DNA of 30,664 nucleotides from positions 1-30,664 of the forward strand of contig DKWV01000046.1 in the NCBI GenBank assembly GCA_002491905.1. Reading direction: 5' to 3'. The DNA is from Lachnospiraceae bacterium UBA7143 (GTDB lineage: Bacteria; Bacillota; Clostridia; Lachnospirales; Lachnospiraceae). The notes under the pieces were generated by a model. It had not been told where the DNA came from, searched no databases, and saw only the letters and a program-made list of their open reading frames with translations. Of the stretch, positions 15,742-24,169 are shown piece by piece (the first letter of the stretch is position 1; each line of letters begins with the position of its first letter). The position numbers and the translations under genes were made by a program.

Positions 15742-17214
15742 ATGCAGCCTGTAAAAGTGAAGTATTCCATCAAATATAAACTGATTCTTCTTTCGGTCGT
15801 GGTAGTGGTGCCGTTTCTGGTGATGGTGCTTTACCTGATTTATGCTTTGCGCAATTACAGCAGCGCCTATGACGCGATTGTGGGGAACATGACGGTGGCG
15901 AATAACTATAACCTGAACTTTAAGGAGGAGATGGATGAAAGTCTTTACAAGCTGGTGGTGGGTTATGTTACTTTCGACACGATAGGGAATGACGGGAGCC
16001 TGGTGGACCCGTATGAACATCTGGACGAGCTGCGGGGCGAGTTTAACAACCTTATGAGCATTACGAGGGATGATGAGAGCCGTGTCAGGCTGCAGATTCT
16101 TCTGCGGAATATAGACACGTTGGAGGACCGTGTGGATGATATCCGGACGAATCTGGAAACGGATGTGGGGTATGATACCAATATTGAGATGCTTGACAAT
16201 AATATTTATATTCTGACGGAGCTGATCCAGGATAATATCCAGTCATACATTTACTATCAGACGAAAAGCATGGAGCACCTGACGAGCCAGTTGAACGTGA
16301 AGGTCCAGAACTTTACCCTGTTCTGCGGAGTGCTGCTCACGCTGCTGCTTCTTATGGTGGCGATTCTGATTGTGATGATTGTGACGGATATCATAAGGCC
16401 TATCAGGGAGCTTTCCAGGGTGACAGAGCAGGTGGCGGAGGGGGATTTCTCGGCCCGGGCACAGGTGGAGACACAGGATGAGGTGGCAGTTCTGGCAGAC
16501 AGTGTGAACCTCATGACGGAAAGTCTGGAAGGGCTCGTGACGAAGATTAAGGAGGACGAGAGAAAGATGCGCAAGGCGGATCTGCGGCTCTTACAGGAGC
16601 AGATCAATCCGCACTTTCTATATAATACACTGGATACCATTGTCTGGCTGATCGAGGGAAACGATTCCGACAAGGCGGTGAATATGGTTATGTCGCTGTC
16701 GGAGTTTTTCAGGCTGGTTTTGAGTAAAGGGAAAGAGTACATTACAATCCAGGAGGAAGAACTTCATATTAGAAGCTATCTGGAGATACAGCAGGTGCGT
16801 TACCGGGATATTCTGGAATATGAAATTCGGATTGATCCCGAGCTGTATCAGTATCAGATATTGAAACTGACCCTTCAGCCGCTGGTAGAAAATTCTCTCT
16901 ATCACGGCATTAAGTACAAACGTGCTAAGGGACGCATTACCGTGACGGGACAGATGGAGGGAGAACGGATCAGACTCCGGGTGGAGGATGACGGTGTCGG
17001 TATGGAGGAGGAAGACCTTCACAAGCTGCAAAAGGAAATTGAGAAACCCTGCAAGGAGACGGAAAAGGGGTTTGGGCTTGCCAATGTCAATGAGAGAATC
17101 CGCATGAACTTCGGCGTGGAGTACGGCATGAAGATTGATTCTGTCAAGGGGAAGGGTACACGCGTGGAGGTCGTTATTCCTGCAGTGCCTTACGCGGCGG
17201 AAAAGGAGGATTAG
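15742..17214 (+). CDS. LytS/YesM-family sensor histidine kinase
   Basis: The 490-residue kinase has a transmembrane helix (about 13-35), a mostly helical extracellular region (about 36-189) and a second helix (about 190-213). HAMP (about 213-268) and a His_kinase domain follow, with phosphoacceptor H291 in QINPHFLYNT, then a HATPase domain with N box LVENSLYHG, DDGVGM and GFGLANV. The extracellular part is not a Cache domain; its length and helices fit a stalk that contacts a separate binding protein, as in LytS of the XylFII-LytS pair. The start is the ATG after AAGGAG; the frame extends to 15535 but without a ribosome site. The next gene begins 1 base after its stop, so the two are translationally linked. 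Confidence 0.9.
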   Translation: MQPVKVKYSIKYKLILLSVVVVVPFLVMVLYLIYALRNYSSAYDAIVGNMTVANNYNLNFKEEMDESLYKLVVGYVTFDTIGNDGSLVDPYEHLDELRGEFNNLMSITRDDESRVRLQILLRNIDTLEDRVDDIRTNLETDVGYDTNIEMLDNNIYILTELIQDNIQSYIYYQTKSMEHLTSQLNVKVQNFTLFCGVLLTLLLLMVAILIVMIVTDIIRPIRELSRVTEQVAEGDFSARAQVETQDEVAVLADSVNLMTESLEGLVTKIKEDERKMRKADLRLLQEQINPHFLYNTLDTIVWLIEGNDSDKAVNMVMSLSEFFRLVLSKGKEYITIQEEELHIRSYLEIQQVRYRDILEYEIRIDPELYQYQILKLTLQPLVENSLYHGIKYKRAKGRITVTGQMEGERIRLRVEDDGVGMEEEDLHKLQKEIEKPCKETEKGFGLANVNERIRMNFGVEYGMKIDSVKGKGTRVEVVIPAVPYAAEKED

Positions 17215-17215
17215 C

Positions 17216-18241
17216 GTGTTTCGGAAAAGATCTTACAGCGTGATAGTAGTCGGGATATTTCTTGCGATGACTCTGGCTCTTTTATTTTTTGGCAGCAGGC
17301 TCTTTACGGATATCGGGGAGGAGGCGCATATAACGCAGGAGAATCGGATTGTGGTGGGCGTGTCGCAGCTTGGCAGCGAATCCGGGTGGCGCACTGCCAA
17401 TACAGAATCCGTACAGAATGCGTTCACACAGCAGCATGGGTATTTCCTGATTTTTAATAATGCCAGGCAGAAGCAGGAAAACCAGCTGAAGGCGATCCGC
17501 AGCTTTATTTCACAGCGTGTAGACTACATTATTTTTTCTCCAGTCGTGGAGACAGGATGGGAGACGGTGCTGCAGGAGGCAAAGCAGGCGGGCATTCCCG
17601 TTATCCTCATGGACCGCAATGTGGACGTGGAGGACCAGAGTCTTTATGTGACCTGCGTCGGCAGTAACTTTGTGGAGGAAGGCGAGAAGGCCGGGCATTG
17701 GCTGGAAGGGGAGCTTGTCAGACAGAGGAAATCCGCGCAGCCCGTCAATATAGTGATACTGACGGGAACGGAAGGCTCGTCTTCCCAGATTGGCCGGTCA
17801 GCCGGGTTTGCCACTGTGGCGGCCAGACATGCAAACTGGAATATTTTGGAAGAGAAGTGTGCGGAATTTACTTCAACGAAAGGCAAGGAAGTGATGAAGG
17901 GGTTCCTGCGCAGATATCCGAATATTGATGTGGTTGTGTCCCAGAATGATGATATGACCTTCGGCGCCATAGAGGCGGTCAGAGAGTCCGGACGTACTGT
18001 GGGCGTGGACGGTGACATTATGATTCTCTCCTTTGACGCGGTGCGGGGGGCACTTAACATGGTGGCGGACGGCACAATTAACGTGGATATCGAGTGCAAC
18101 CCGAACCAGGGGGAGTATCTTCTCAAAGTAATCGACATGCTGGAGGCGGGTGAGACGGTTGAGAAAAAATATTATGTGGAAGAGGATGTTTTTACCATAG
18201 AAAATGTGACGCAGGAGCTTTTGCAGGAGAGAACCTATTAA
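17216..18241 (+). CDS. Membrane-anchored YtfQ-like sugar-binding sensor protein
   Basis: The 341-residue product has an N-terminal hydrophobic helix (about 8-27) without a lipobox, so it is probably an uncleaved anchor, followed by a periplasmic-binding type I fold. Segments such as GVSQLGSESGWRTAN, RQKQENQLKAIRSF, PVVETGWETVLQEAK and IPVILMDRN match E. coli YtfQ, the galactofuranose-binding protein, closely as I recall that sequence. The start is GTG at 17216 with AAAGGAGG upstream, overlapping the end of the kinase gene. Its place between kinase and response regulator, with the transporter's own binding protein encoded 3 kb away, indicates a sensing rather than transport role: it would bind a furanose outside the cell and pass the signal to the kinase. 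The ligand is inferred. Confidence 0.85.
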   Translation: MFRKRSYSVIVVGIFLAMTLALLFFGSRLFTDIGEEAHITQENRIVVGVSQLGSESGWRTANTESVQNAFTQQHGYFLIFNNARQKQENQLKAIRSFISQRVDYIIFSPVVETGWETVLQEAKQAGIPVILMDRNVDVEDQSLYVTCVGSNFVEEGEKAGHWLEGELVRQRKSAQPVNIVILTGTEGSSSQIGRSAGFATVAARHANWNILEEKCAEFTSTKGKEVMKGFLRRYPNIDVVVSQNDDMTFGAIEAVRESGRTVGVDGDIMILSFDAVRGALNMVADGTINVDIECNPNQGEYLLKVIDMLEAGETVEKKYYVEEDVFTIENVTQELLQERTY

Positions 18242-18281
18242 CGGTATGAGAATGCGGTAACGCTTCGGAATTGAGGTAAAT

Positions 18282-19910
18282 ATGCTGAAAGTATTTTTGG
18301 TGGAAGATGAGAGTATTGTCAGGGAAGGGCTTCGGGATAACATACCGTGGCAGCAGTACGGCTATGAGTTTGTGGGGGAGGCCAGCGACGGCGAGATGGC
18401 GCTGCCGCTCATACAGAAGACGAAGCCGGACGTCCTGCTCACTGATATCAAGATGCCATTTATGGACGGACTTTCCTTAAGCCGTCTGGTGCATCAGGAA
18501 TTTCCTGATATGAAAATTATTATCATCAGCGGCTATGATGATTTCGAGTATGCCAGAGGCGCCATTCTGGTTGGGGCGGAGCAGTATCTTTTAAAGCCGA
18601 TCACCAGAGCGGCCATGCAGAAGGTGCTGGCGGAGCTTAAGACAAAGATTGAGACGGAGCGGGAACAGAAGACCTATCAGGAAAAGTTTCAGAGCGAGGT
18701 CAGGGAGTACGAGCAGTTTTCCAGAACGGACTTTTTTGTCAAGGTGTTTGAGGGGAGGATGCCGGTTCAGGATATTTATGAGGAGGCGTCCAAGCTGTCG
18801 CTGAAAATAAATGCGGCCTGCTACAACATTCTGCTGTTCAGTCTGCAGGAAAAACGCACCGGGGAAAACACGGGAATGGAATCGGAGGATTTCGCCAGAA
18901 AGCGGGAGGAGCTTTTGCATTATTTCATCCGCTACCCCGAGAATCTGGTTTTCCGCTGGAATGTGAATACCTACGGTGTACTGATAAAAGGAAGTCCGGA
19001 ACAGATGGCGGAGTTTGCCGCAAGATGTCTGGAAAATGTGGAGAGAATCTGTCATCCCGCGGAGGACGTGCTGGACTGGTATGTGGCGCTGGGAGACCCG
19101 GTGGAAAGACTGAGTCTTCTGTCAGAGTGCTACGGCAGGGCGAACCACCTCTTTGCATACCGTTTCCTGATGCCGCAGATGCATATCCTTACCGGGGAGA
19201 CGATAGGCAGGAATATGCCGGAAAAGGAGGGGAGCGACAGGATCAGGGACATTGACCCGGCAAAGATGGATGCGGGGCTGATCCGGGATTTTCTGGTGCA
19301 GGGTGCCAGGGATGAAATTTCGGACTTCGTGGAGAACTATCTTCTGGCTGTGGGAGAAGCACTGCAGTCGGCCATGTTCCGCAATTATCTGACGCTGCAT
19401 GTCTACTTTGTGTCGGTTTCCTATGTGGAATCCCTGGGCGGCGGCAGGGAGGAATTTTTAAAGCTTCTAAGCAGCGAGGGACTGACGCCGGAGGGGCAGT
19501 ACGATGTGGATGCGCTGCCGGATTATTTTTGCGGGCTGATCGAGAAAGCGATGGAACTGCGGGACAGGGAGTCGGACAACCAGAGCAGGCATATCCTGAA
19601 GAAAGCGCTTTCTTATATAGAAGAAAACTATCCGTTAGAAACGCTTTCTCTAAATTCTGTAGCGCAGGAAGTCAATGTCAGCGCCAATTATTTCAGCGCG
19701 ATTTTTTCCAAGGCCATGCAGGTAACGTTTGTGGAGTATGTGACTGGCAGGCGCATGGACAAGGCGAAAAAACTCCTGCGCCAGACGCAGATGCATACCG
19801 GGGAAATAGCCTTGGAGGTGGGATACAAAGACCCGCATTATTTCAGCTTTGTCTTTAAAAAGACACAGGGCTGTACGCCGAGGGAATACCGGGCCGGAGG
19901 CAGGGGTTAG
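18282..19910 (+). CDS. YesN-type AraC-family response regulator
   Basis: The 542-residue protein has a receiver domain (about 1-120) with the acidic pair in VEDES and phosphoacceptor D55 in LLTDIKMPFMDG. T/S and K sites lie in IISGYDD and LLKPIT. A long middle segment (about 130-430) of no known fold follows. Two AraC helix-turn-helix motifs make up the C-terminus (from about 440; NSVAQEVNVSANYFSAIFSK and IALEVGYKDPHYFSFVFKK). Phosphorylated by the kinase upstream, it should activate sugar genes, most likely the neighbouring transporter. A TGAGG site precedes the ATG, 40 bases after the sensor gene. Its stop overlaps the stop of the convergent repressor gene. Confidence 0.9.
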   Translation: MLKVFLVEDESIVREGLRDNIPWQQYGYEFVGEASDGEMALPLIQKTKPDVLLTDIKMPFMDGLSLSRLVHQEFPDMKIIIISGYDDFEYARGAILVGAEQYLLKPITRAAMQKVLAELKTKIETEREQKTYQEKFQSEVREYEQFSRTDFFVKVFEGRMPVQDIYEEASKLSLKINAACYNILLFSLQEKRTGENTGMESEDFARKREELLHYFIRYPENLVFRWNVNTYGVLIKGSPEQMAEFAARCLENVERICHPAEDVLDWYVALGDPVERLSLLSECYGRANHLFAYRFLMPQMHILTGETIGRNMPEKEGSDRIRDIDPAKMDAGLIRDFLVQGARDEISDFVENYLLAVGEALQSAMFRNYLTLHVYFVSVSYVESLGGGREEFLKLLSSEGLTPEGQYDVDALPDYFCGLIEKAMELRDRESDNQSRHILKKALSYIEENYPLETLSLNSVAQEVNVSANYFSAIFSKAMQVTFVEYVTGRRMDKAKKLLRQTQMHTGEIALEVGYKDPHYFSFVFKKTQGCTPREYRAGGRG

Positions 19911-20989
19911 GGGCGGGCCGGACCATCGCTCTCCTTTCGGACGAGCTCCCACGGAATTTCCTGGGATATCACAGGTGTCCCCTTTAACAGCCGGATCATG
20001 GTTTCCGCCACACAGCTGCCCATTTCATGAGGCCTGTGGGTCAGGGTAGTGATGCGGACTTTGCTTAAATCGCTTAAATAGCTGTTATCAAAGCAGACTA
20101 CAGAAATGTCCCGGGGGACATGGATGCCGGCGTAGGAAAGCTCTTTGATTAACCAGTAAGCGATCTCGTCATTGTAGCAGATGACGGCGGTGCAGCCGGT
20201 AAGGTGCTCCCTGATGTAAGCGGCGAGAAAGCGCGTATTCTGCTTTTTCTCCAGATTTTCGATATCGGAACTGGAAAACCAGCCGACGCGGCTGTCGGAA
20301 AGATCCAGGTTCAGATCCCGCAGGCAGCAGGCAGCCCCATAATAGCGTTCAGGCCCCTGTAAGTCATCTGTCTTAAAGATTCCCGCAATGCGGGTATGTC
20401 CCAGTCCGGCCAGATGGTTTGCCAGAAGGTAGCCGCCATAATAGTTGTCGTCCTTTATGCAGATTTCATCCGGCAGGGCTTCATACTTATTATGAAGAAA
20501 GAGAAGACGTGTGCCGGAGGCTTTCAACTTTTCATAGAGATCGGCGTTCGGCGTAGGAAGAGCGCTCTTTGAGCCTTCCACGATCAGCCCGCGCGGCGGG
20601 GTTTTCAGCAGGGAGAGCAGCAGCTGCCTTTCCGTGAAGGTATCATTGTCTGTGGGATGTACCTGTAACTGATACCCTGAAGAGGCAAGGAAGGAGCGGA
20701 TGTCGGTGAGAAGATGGGGATAAATGTATTCCTGGCTGCTGGCGATCAGGATGGGGATAACGTTCTGCGAGACGTTGGGAAACAGCCCGGTGGCATAGGA
20801 GCCGCTTCCCTGACGGCTCTCGATCAATCCGTTTTTTTTCAGGAGTGCCAGCGCTGCCCGCACAGTCTGACGGCTGACCCGATACTGCTCTGCAATCGCC
20901 GCTTCGGTGGGCAGCGTGGTGATACCCTGTTCTAAATTCCGGGAAATCAGTTCTGTAAGCTGTTTCGAAAGTGTTTCGTACTTGCTCAT
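19907..20989 (-). CDS. AraR-type repressor (GntR DNA-binding, LacI-type sugar sensor)
   Basis: The 360-residue product has a GntR winged helix at the N-terminus (about 1-68; LPTEAAIAEQYRVSRQTVRA, then ESRQGSGSYA) and a LacI/GalR-type sugar-binding domain (about 75-355; IPILIASSQEYIYPHLL, HNKYEALPDE, AVICYNDEIAYWLIKEL). This combination is that of AraR, the L-arabinose repressor of bacilli. GGAG precedes the ATG ten bases upstream. It is divergent from the transporter operon, and AraR-like half-sites lie in the 412-base gap, one pair close to its own -10, so it should repress both the transporter and itself until a sugar binds. The exact inducer cannot be read from sequence. Confidence 0.88.
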   Translation of the reverse strand: MSKYETLSKQLTELISRNLEQGITTLPTEAAIAEQYRVSRQTVRAALALLKKNGLIESRQGSGSYATGLFPNVSQNVIPILIASSQEYIYPHLLTDIRSFLASSGYQLQVHPTDNDTFTERQLLLSLLKTPPRGLIVEGSKSALPTPNADLYEKLKASGTRLLFLHNKYEALPDEICIKDDNYYGGYLLANHLAGLGHTRIAGIFKTDDLQGPERYYGAACCLRDLNLDLSDSRVGWFSSSDIENLEKKQNTRFLAAYIREHLTGCTAVICYNDEIAYWLIKELSYAGIHVPRDISVVCFDNSYLSDLSKVRITTLTHRPHEMGSCVAETMIRLLKGTPVISQEIPWELVRKESDGPARP

Positions 20990-21195
20990 AATAAAAAATC
21001 TCCTTTTTTGTTCATGGTTTGTTTACAAAAAACATCAAATTTATTCATAAAAGAAGCTCTGATCGGAAAAAAACACCTCCTAACCGGACGCTCTGATAAG
21101 AATGACGGTAAAAGGGTCAGAGGTAAAAGTTGGAAATTCTTTGTGAAAATCTATAAAAAAATAACAAAATCGTAAAAAATCACCTCAAATATTAA

Positions 21196-21254
21196 AATTT
21201 GTACTGCTCGATTCAATTATATCATAAATTTGTATTGTTGAACCCATACAAATT
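21196..21254. promoter_or_regulatory. AraR-like operator cluster
   Basis: AATTTGTAC (21196-21204) and AATTTGTAT (21227-21235) lie 31 bases apart, about three helical turns. The second forms a perfect inverted repeat with ATACAAATT (21246-21254) over a ten-base spacer. These half-sites match the ATTTGTAC core known for Bacillus AraR. A TATCAT near 21220-21225 could be the forward -10 lying between them. Confidence 0.6.
21216..21224 (-). promoter_or_regulatory. Extended -10 promoter of the repressor gene
   Basis: On the minus strand TGA-TATAAT forms an extended -10. The -35 region falls among the operator half-sites, consistent with autorepression. Confidence 0.55.
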
Positions 21255-21401
21255 GCACAAAAGGATGATTTTGGGTGTTGAAGTGTGCCGTGCATTTTGC
21301 TAAAGTGTTCTCAGGGACGGGGAAACACGAAATCCCGTCACCCCAAAAACATATCTTCCATCACAGGGGTGGGAGAGAAAATGAAAGGGAGGAAACAAAC
21401 A

Positions 21402-22499
21402 ATGAAGAGAAAAATGGCAGTTTTACTGACAGGCGCTATGGTAATGGCTACTCTGGCAGGCTGTGGCGGCGGTGAGGCAGCACCGGCAGCAGAGACGGCA
21501 GCACCGGCAGCAGAGGAAGAGGCACCCGCAGCGGAAGAGGAAGCTCCTGCAGCGGAAGAGGAAGCACCCGCGGCAGAGGAGGAAGCTCCTGCGGATGACG
21601 CAGCTGCAGCAAGCGGCGATGTAATCAAGGTTGGTATTATCAACAACGATCCTAACGAGTCCGGCTACCGTACCGCTAACGACAAGGATCTGAAGGCTAC
21701 CTTCACGGCAGAGAACGGTTATGAGGCATCCTTCGCATACAGCATGAAGAACGACGAGCAGATTACTGCAGCTCAGAAGTTCATCCAGGATGGCGTTGAC
21801 TATCTGCTGCTCTCCGCAGCCGATACAGCCGGCTGGGATTCCGTACTGATGGATGCACAGGATGCAGGCGTTCGCGTAATCCTGTTTGACCGTACCATCG
21901 ACGCTGACGAGAGCCTTTACGAGGCTTCCATCGTATCCGACATGGACAAAGAGGGTGAGACCGCTGTTACATGGCTTGAGGGTCAGGGTCTTGACACCTA
22001 CAACATCATCCACCTTCAGGGCGTGATGGGTTCCGCAGCTCAGGAAGGCCGTACTGGCGCACTTCAGGCTAAGGTAGACGCTGAGGCTAACTGGAATCTT
22101 GTTACCCAGCAGACCGCTGAGTGGAACGCAGAGAATGCACAGCAGATCGTGCAGTCCGTAATCAGCTCCGGTGAGGAGTTCAACGTAATCTACGCTGAGA
22201 ACGATGATATGGCTAAGGGTGCTGTTGCAGCTCTGGATGCAGCTAATATCTCCCACGGCGTTGGCAAGGACGTTATCGTTATGGGCTTTGACTGCAACAA
22301 GTGGGCTCTTGAGGAGCTGCTTGCCCAGAACTGGAACTATGACGGTCAGTGTAATCCTTTCCAGTCTTCTTACATCGACGATGTTATTAAGACTATCCAG
22401 TCTGGCGGCACTGTAGCAGAGAAGACCATCATCATGGATGAGAAGGGCTTCGATGCAACCACCATCACGCAGGAAGACGTAGACAACTACGGGATCTGA
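21402..22499 (+). CDS. ytfQ: Sugar-binding lipoprotein of the YtfRT-YjfF transporter
   Basis: The 365-residue product is a lipoprotein: a basic hydrophobic signal ends in the lipobox LAGC (cysteine at 21). An Ala/Glu/Pro-rich linker (about 24-70) with four AEEEAPA repeats follows, then a type I periplasmic-binding domain (about 72-365; VGIINNDPNESGYRTAN, DTAGWDSVLMDAQDAG, VILFDRTID). It captures sugar at the cell surface for the ABC transporter encoded downstream. The ESGYR and AGWD segments keep the pattern of YtfQ's ESGWR and TGWE, but it is further from E. coli YtfQ than the sensor paralogue is. The ATG has an AAAGGGAGG site. Its uniform codon choice suggests high expression. The symbol reflects its place in the operon, not a proven ligand. 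Confidence 0.85.
   Translation: MKRKMAVLLTGAMVMATLAGCGGGEAAPAAETAAPAAEEEAPAAEEEAPAAEEEAPAAEEEAPADDAAAASGDVIKVGIINNDPNESGYRTANDKDLKATFTAENGYEASFAYSMKNDEQITAAQKFIQDGVDYLLLSAADTAGWDSVLMDAQDAGVRVILFDRTIDADESLYEASIVSDMDKEGETAVTWLEGQGLDTYNIIHLQGVMGSAAQEGRTGALQAKVDAEANWNLVTQQTAEWNAENAQQIVQSVISSGEEFNVIYAENDDMAKGAVAALDAANISHGVGKDVIVMGFDCNKWALEELLAQNWNYDGQCNPFQSSYIDDVIKTIQSGGTVAEKTIIMDEKGFDATTITQEDVDNYGI
21510..21593 (+). repeat. Four 21-base tandem repeats in the lipoprotein linker
   Basis: Units at 21510, 21531, 21552 and 21573 each encode AEEEAPA, with silent differences between them. The region forms the flexible tether between lipid anchor and binding domain and could vary in copy number between strains. 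Confidence 0.75.
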
Positions 22500-22537
22500 T
22501 AACTGCGCGGATGGGCGCGGGTTTTCGAGTGAATCGT

Positions 22538-22566
22538 TTGCTACGAAACAAAAAATATGTTATAAT
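22538..22566 (+). promoter_or_regulatory. Internal promoter between binding-protein and ATPase genes
   Basis: TTGCTA (22538-22543) and TATAAT (22561-22566) are 17 bases apart, with TGT extending the -10. It could give separate basal transcription of the ATPase and permease genes. Confidence 0.6.
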
Positions 22567-22575
22567 GTATAAGAC

Positions 22576-22611
22576 GAGCGCGGCGCAGCGTAAAAAAGCC
22601 TGCCCGCGCTC
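22576..22611 (+). terminator. Attenuator-like stem-loop after the binding-protein gene
   Basis: GAGCGCGG pairs with CCGCGCTC, continued by GCAG/CTGC after a one-base bulge, with an A-rich loop; TCTTT follows. The weak T-run suggests partial termination or a processing stem that leaves more binding-protein message than transporter message. Confidence 0.6.
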
Positions 22612-22654
22612 TCTTTATAAGAAAAAATGATGTAATTGGGAGGTGGACCTGAGA

Positions 22655-24169
22655 GTGGAAGGAAATGTTGTTTTAAAAATGAGAAACATTCACAAGATCT
22701 TCCCCGGAGTGCACGCTCTGCAGGGCGTGGACTTTACACTGCGCAAGGGTGAAATTCATGCACTGATGGGGGAGAATGGCGCCGGGAAATCGACGCTGAT
22801 CAAGGTTCTTACCGGGGTTTACGGCAAGGAGGACGGAGATATCTTCCTGGACGGCACAGAGGGAGCGGTTGCGATCCATTCGCCCCAGGATGCGCAGAAT
22901 ATGGGCATCAGTACCGTGTATCAGGAAATTACGCTCTGCCCGAACCTTACTGTGGCAGAGAACATGTTTATTGGCCGTACATCGGGTGCGGTACAGAACT
23001 GGAAAAAAATGAACGCTGACACGGAAAAGATTCTACAGTCGCTGCAGATTCCCGCGAGGGCGACGCAGCAGCTTGAGACCTGCTCTCTGGCGGTGCAGCA
23101 GATGATCGCTATCGCCCGCGCGGTTGACATGGAATGTAAGGTTCTGATTCTGGATGAGCCTACTTCTTCCCTGGATGAGCAGGAGGTTGAGAAACTCTTT
23201 AAGCTGATGCGGGATCTCAGAGCCAAAGGCGTAGGTATTATCTTTGTAACACACTTCCTGGAGCAGGTATATGAGGTCTGCGACAGGATTACCGTTATGA
23301 GAGACGGTAAACTTGTAGGTGAATATGAAATTGAGAAGCTGCCCAGGGTACAGCTCGTGTCCAAGATGCTCGGTAAAGAGGTGGATGATCTCTCCGATAT
23401 CAAGGGCGAGGTCAAGACATTCGATGCAGGAAAGGATGCGGTTCCTGTGCTGGAGGCGGAGGGTCTTGTCAGCAACGCGGGCATCAAACCTTTCAATTTC
23501 CATATCAACAAGGGCGAGGTCAATGGTTTTACCGGACTCCTCGGTTCCGGGCGAAGCGAATGTGTGCGGGCCATCTTCGGCGCGGACAGGGTGACCGGCG
23601 GAAAAGTGAAAATGAAAGGCAGGGATGTCAAGATCGCAAAGCCGCTTGATGCCATGAAAAACGGTATTGCTTACCTGCCTGAGGACCGCAAGGTGGACGG
23701 TATCGTAGGCGATCTCTCCGTGCGCGACAATATTATACTGGCGCAGCAGGTGCTCAAGGGCTTCTTTAAACCCTTCTCCAAGGCGGAGGCCAATAAGGTT
23801 GCGGATGAATACATAAAACTTTTGAATATTAAGACAGCTTCCAAGGATACCCCGATCAAGTCTCTCTCCGGCGGTAATCAGCAGAAGGTTATTCTGGCAA
23901 GATGGCTTTTCACCCATCCCGAATACCTGATTTTGGATGAGCCGACCAGAGGTATCGACGTGGGTACGAAGGTGGATATCCAGAAGCTGGTGTTGAAACT
24001 GGCATCAGAGGGTATGAGCGTAACTTTTATTTCCTCGGAGCTTGACGAGATGCTCAGGACCTGCTCCCGTCTGATCGTCATGCGTGACCGCAAGGCGGTA
24101 GGCGAACTGACGGGTGATGACCTGAATCAGGGTACAGTTATGAGTACAATCGCGGGAGGTGACAAATAA
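22655..24169 (+). CDS. ytfR: Sugar ABC transporter ATPase, YtfR-like
   Basis: This 504-residue protein has the two ATPase domains typical of pentose/furanose importers (MglA/RbsA/YtfR type). Domain 1 has Walker A GENGAGKST with K45, a first signature SLAVQQM without the usual SGG, and Walker B LILDEPTSSLDEQE. Domain 2 has the degenerate Walker A GLLGSGRSE, the signature LSGGNQQK and LILDEPTRGID. The first signature through IFVTHFLEQVYEVCDRITV follows E. coli YtfR closely, as I recall it. The start is GTG at 22655, eight bases after GGGAGGTGG; an earlier GTG at 22643 lies inside that site. Its stop abuts the permease ATG. Confidence 0.9.
   Translation: MEGNVVLKMRNIHKIFPGVHALQGVDFTLRKGEIHALMGENGAGKSTLIKVLTGVYGKEDGDIFLDGTEGAVAIHSPQDAQNMGISTVYQEITLCPNLTVAENMFIGRTSGAVQNWKKMNADTEKILQSLQIPARATQQLETCSLAVQQMIAIARAVDMECKVLILDEPTSSLDEQEVEKLFKLMRDLRAKGVGIIFVTHFLEQVYEVCDRITVMRDGKLVGEYEIEKLPRVQLVSKMLGKEVDDLSDIKGEVKTFDAGKDAVPVLEAEGLVSNAGIKPFNFHINKGEVNGFTGLLGSGRSECVRAIFGADRVTGGKVKMKGRDVKIAKPLDAMKNGIAYLPEDRKVDGIVGDLSVRDNIILAQQVLKGFFKPFSKAEANKVADEYIKLLNIKTASKDTPIKSLSGGNQQKVILARWLFTHPEYLILDEPTRGIDVGTKVDIQKLVLKLASEGMSVTFISSELDEMLRTCSRLIVMRDRKAVGELTGDDLNQGTVMSTIAGGDK

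Larger units (their letters stand above)
20990..21401. promoter_or_regulatory. Divergent control region between repressor and transporter
   Basis: This 412-base gap carries the repressor's extended -10, three AraR-like half-sites and a long leader before the binding-protein gene. Two leader hairpins are visible: GACGGG/CCCGTC (21316-21321, 21334-21339) and CACCCC/GGGGTG (21339-21344, 21366-21371). They share a base, so they may compete or stack. The segment near the repressor start is A/T-rich and shows nothing further. Confidence 0.6.

Noticed and set aside
21423..22256. 277-codon open frame on the minus strand
   Set aside because: It is antisense to the binding lipoprotein, and its Cys/Ser-rich translation follows from that gene's codon bias.
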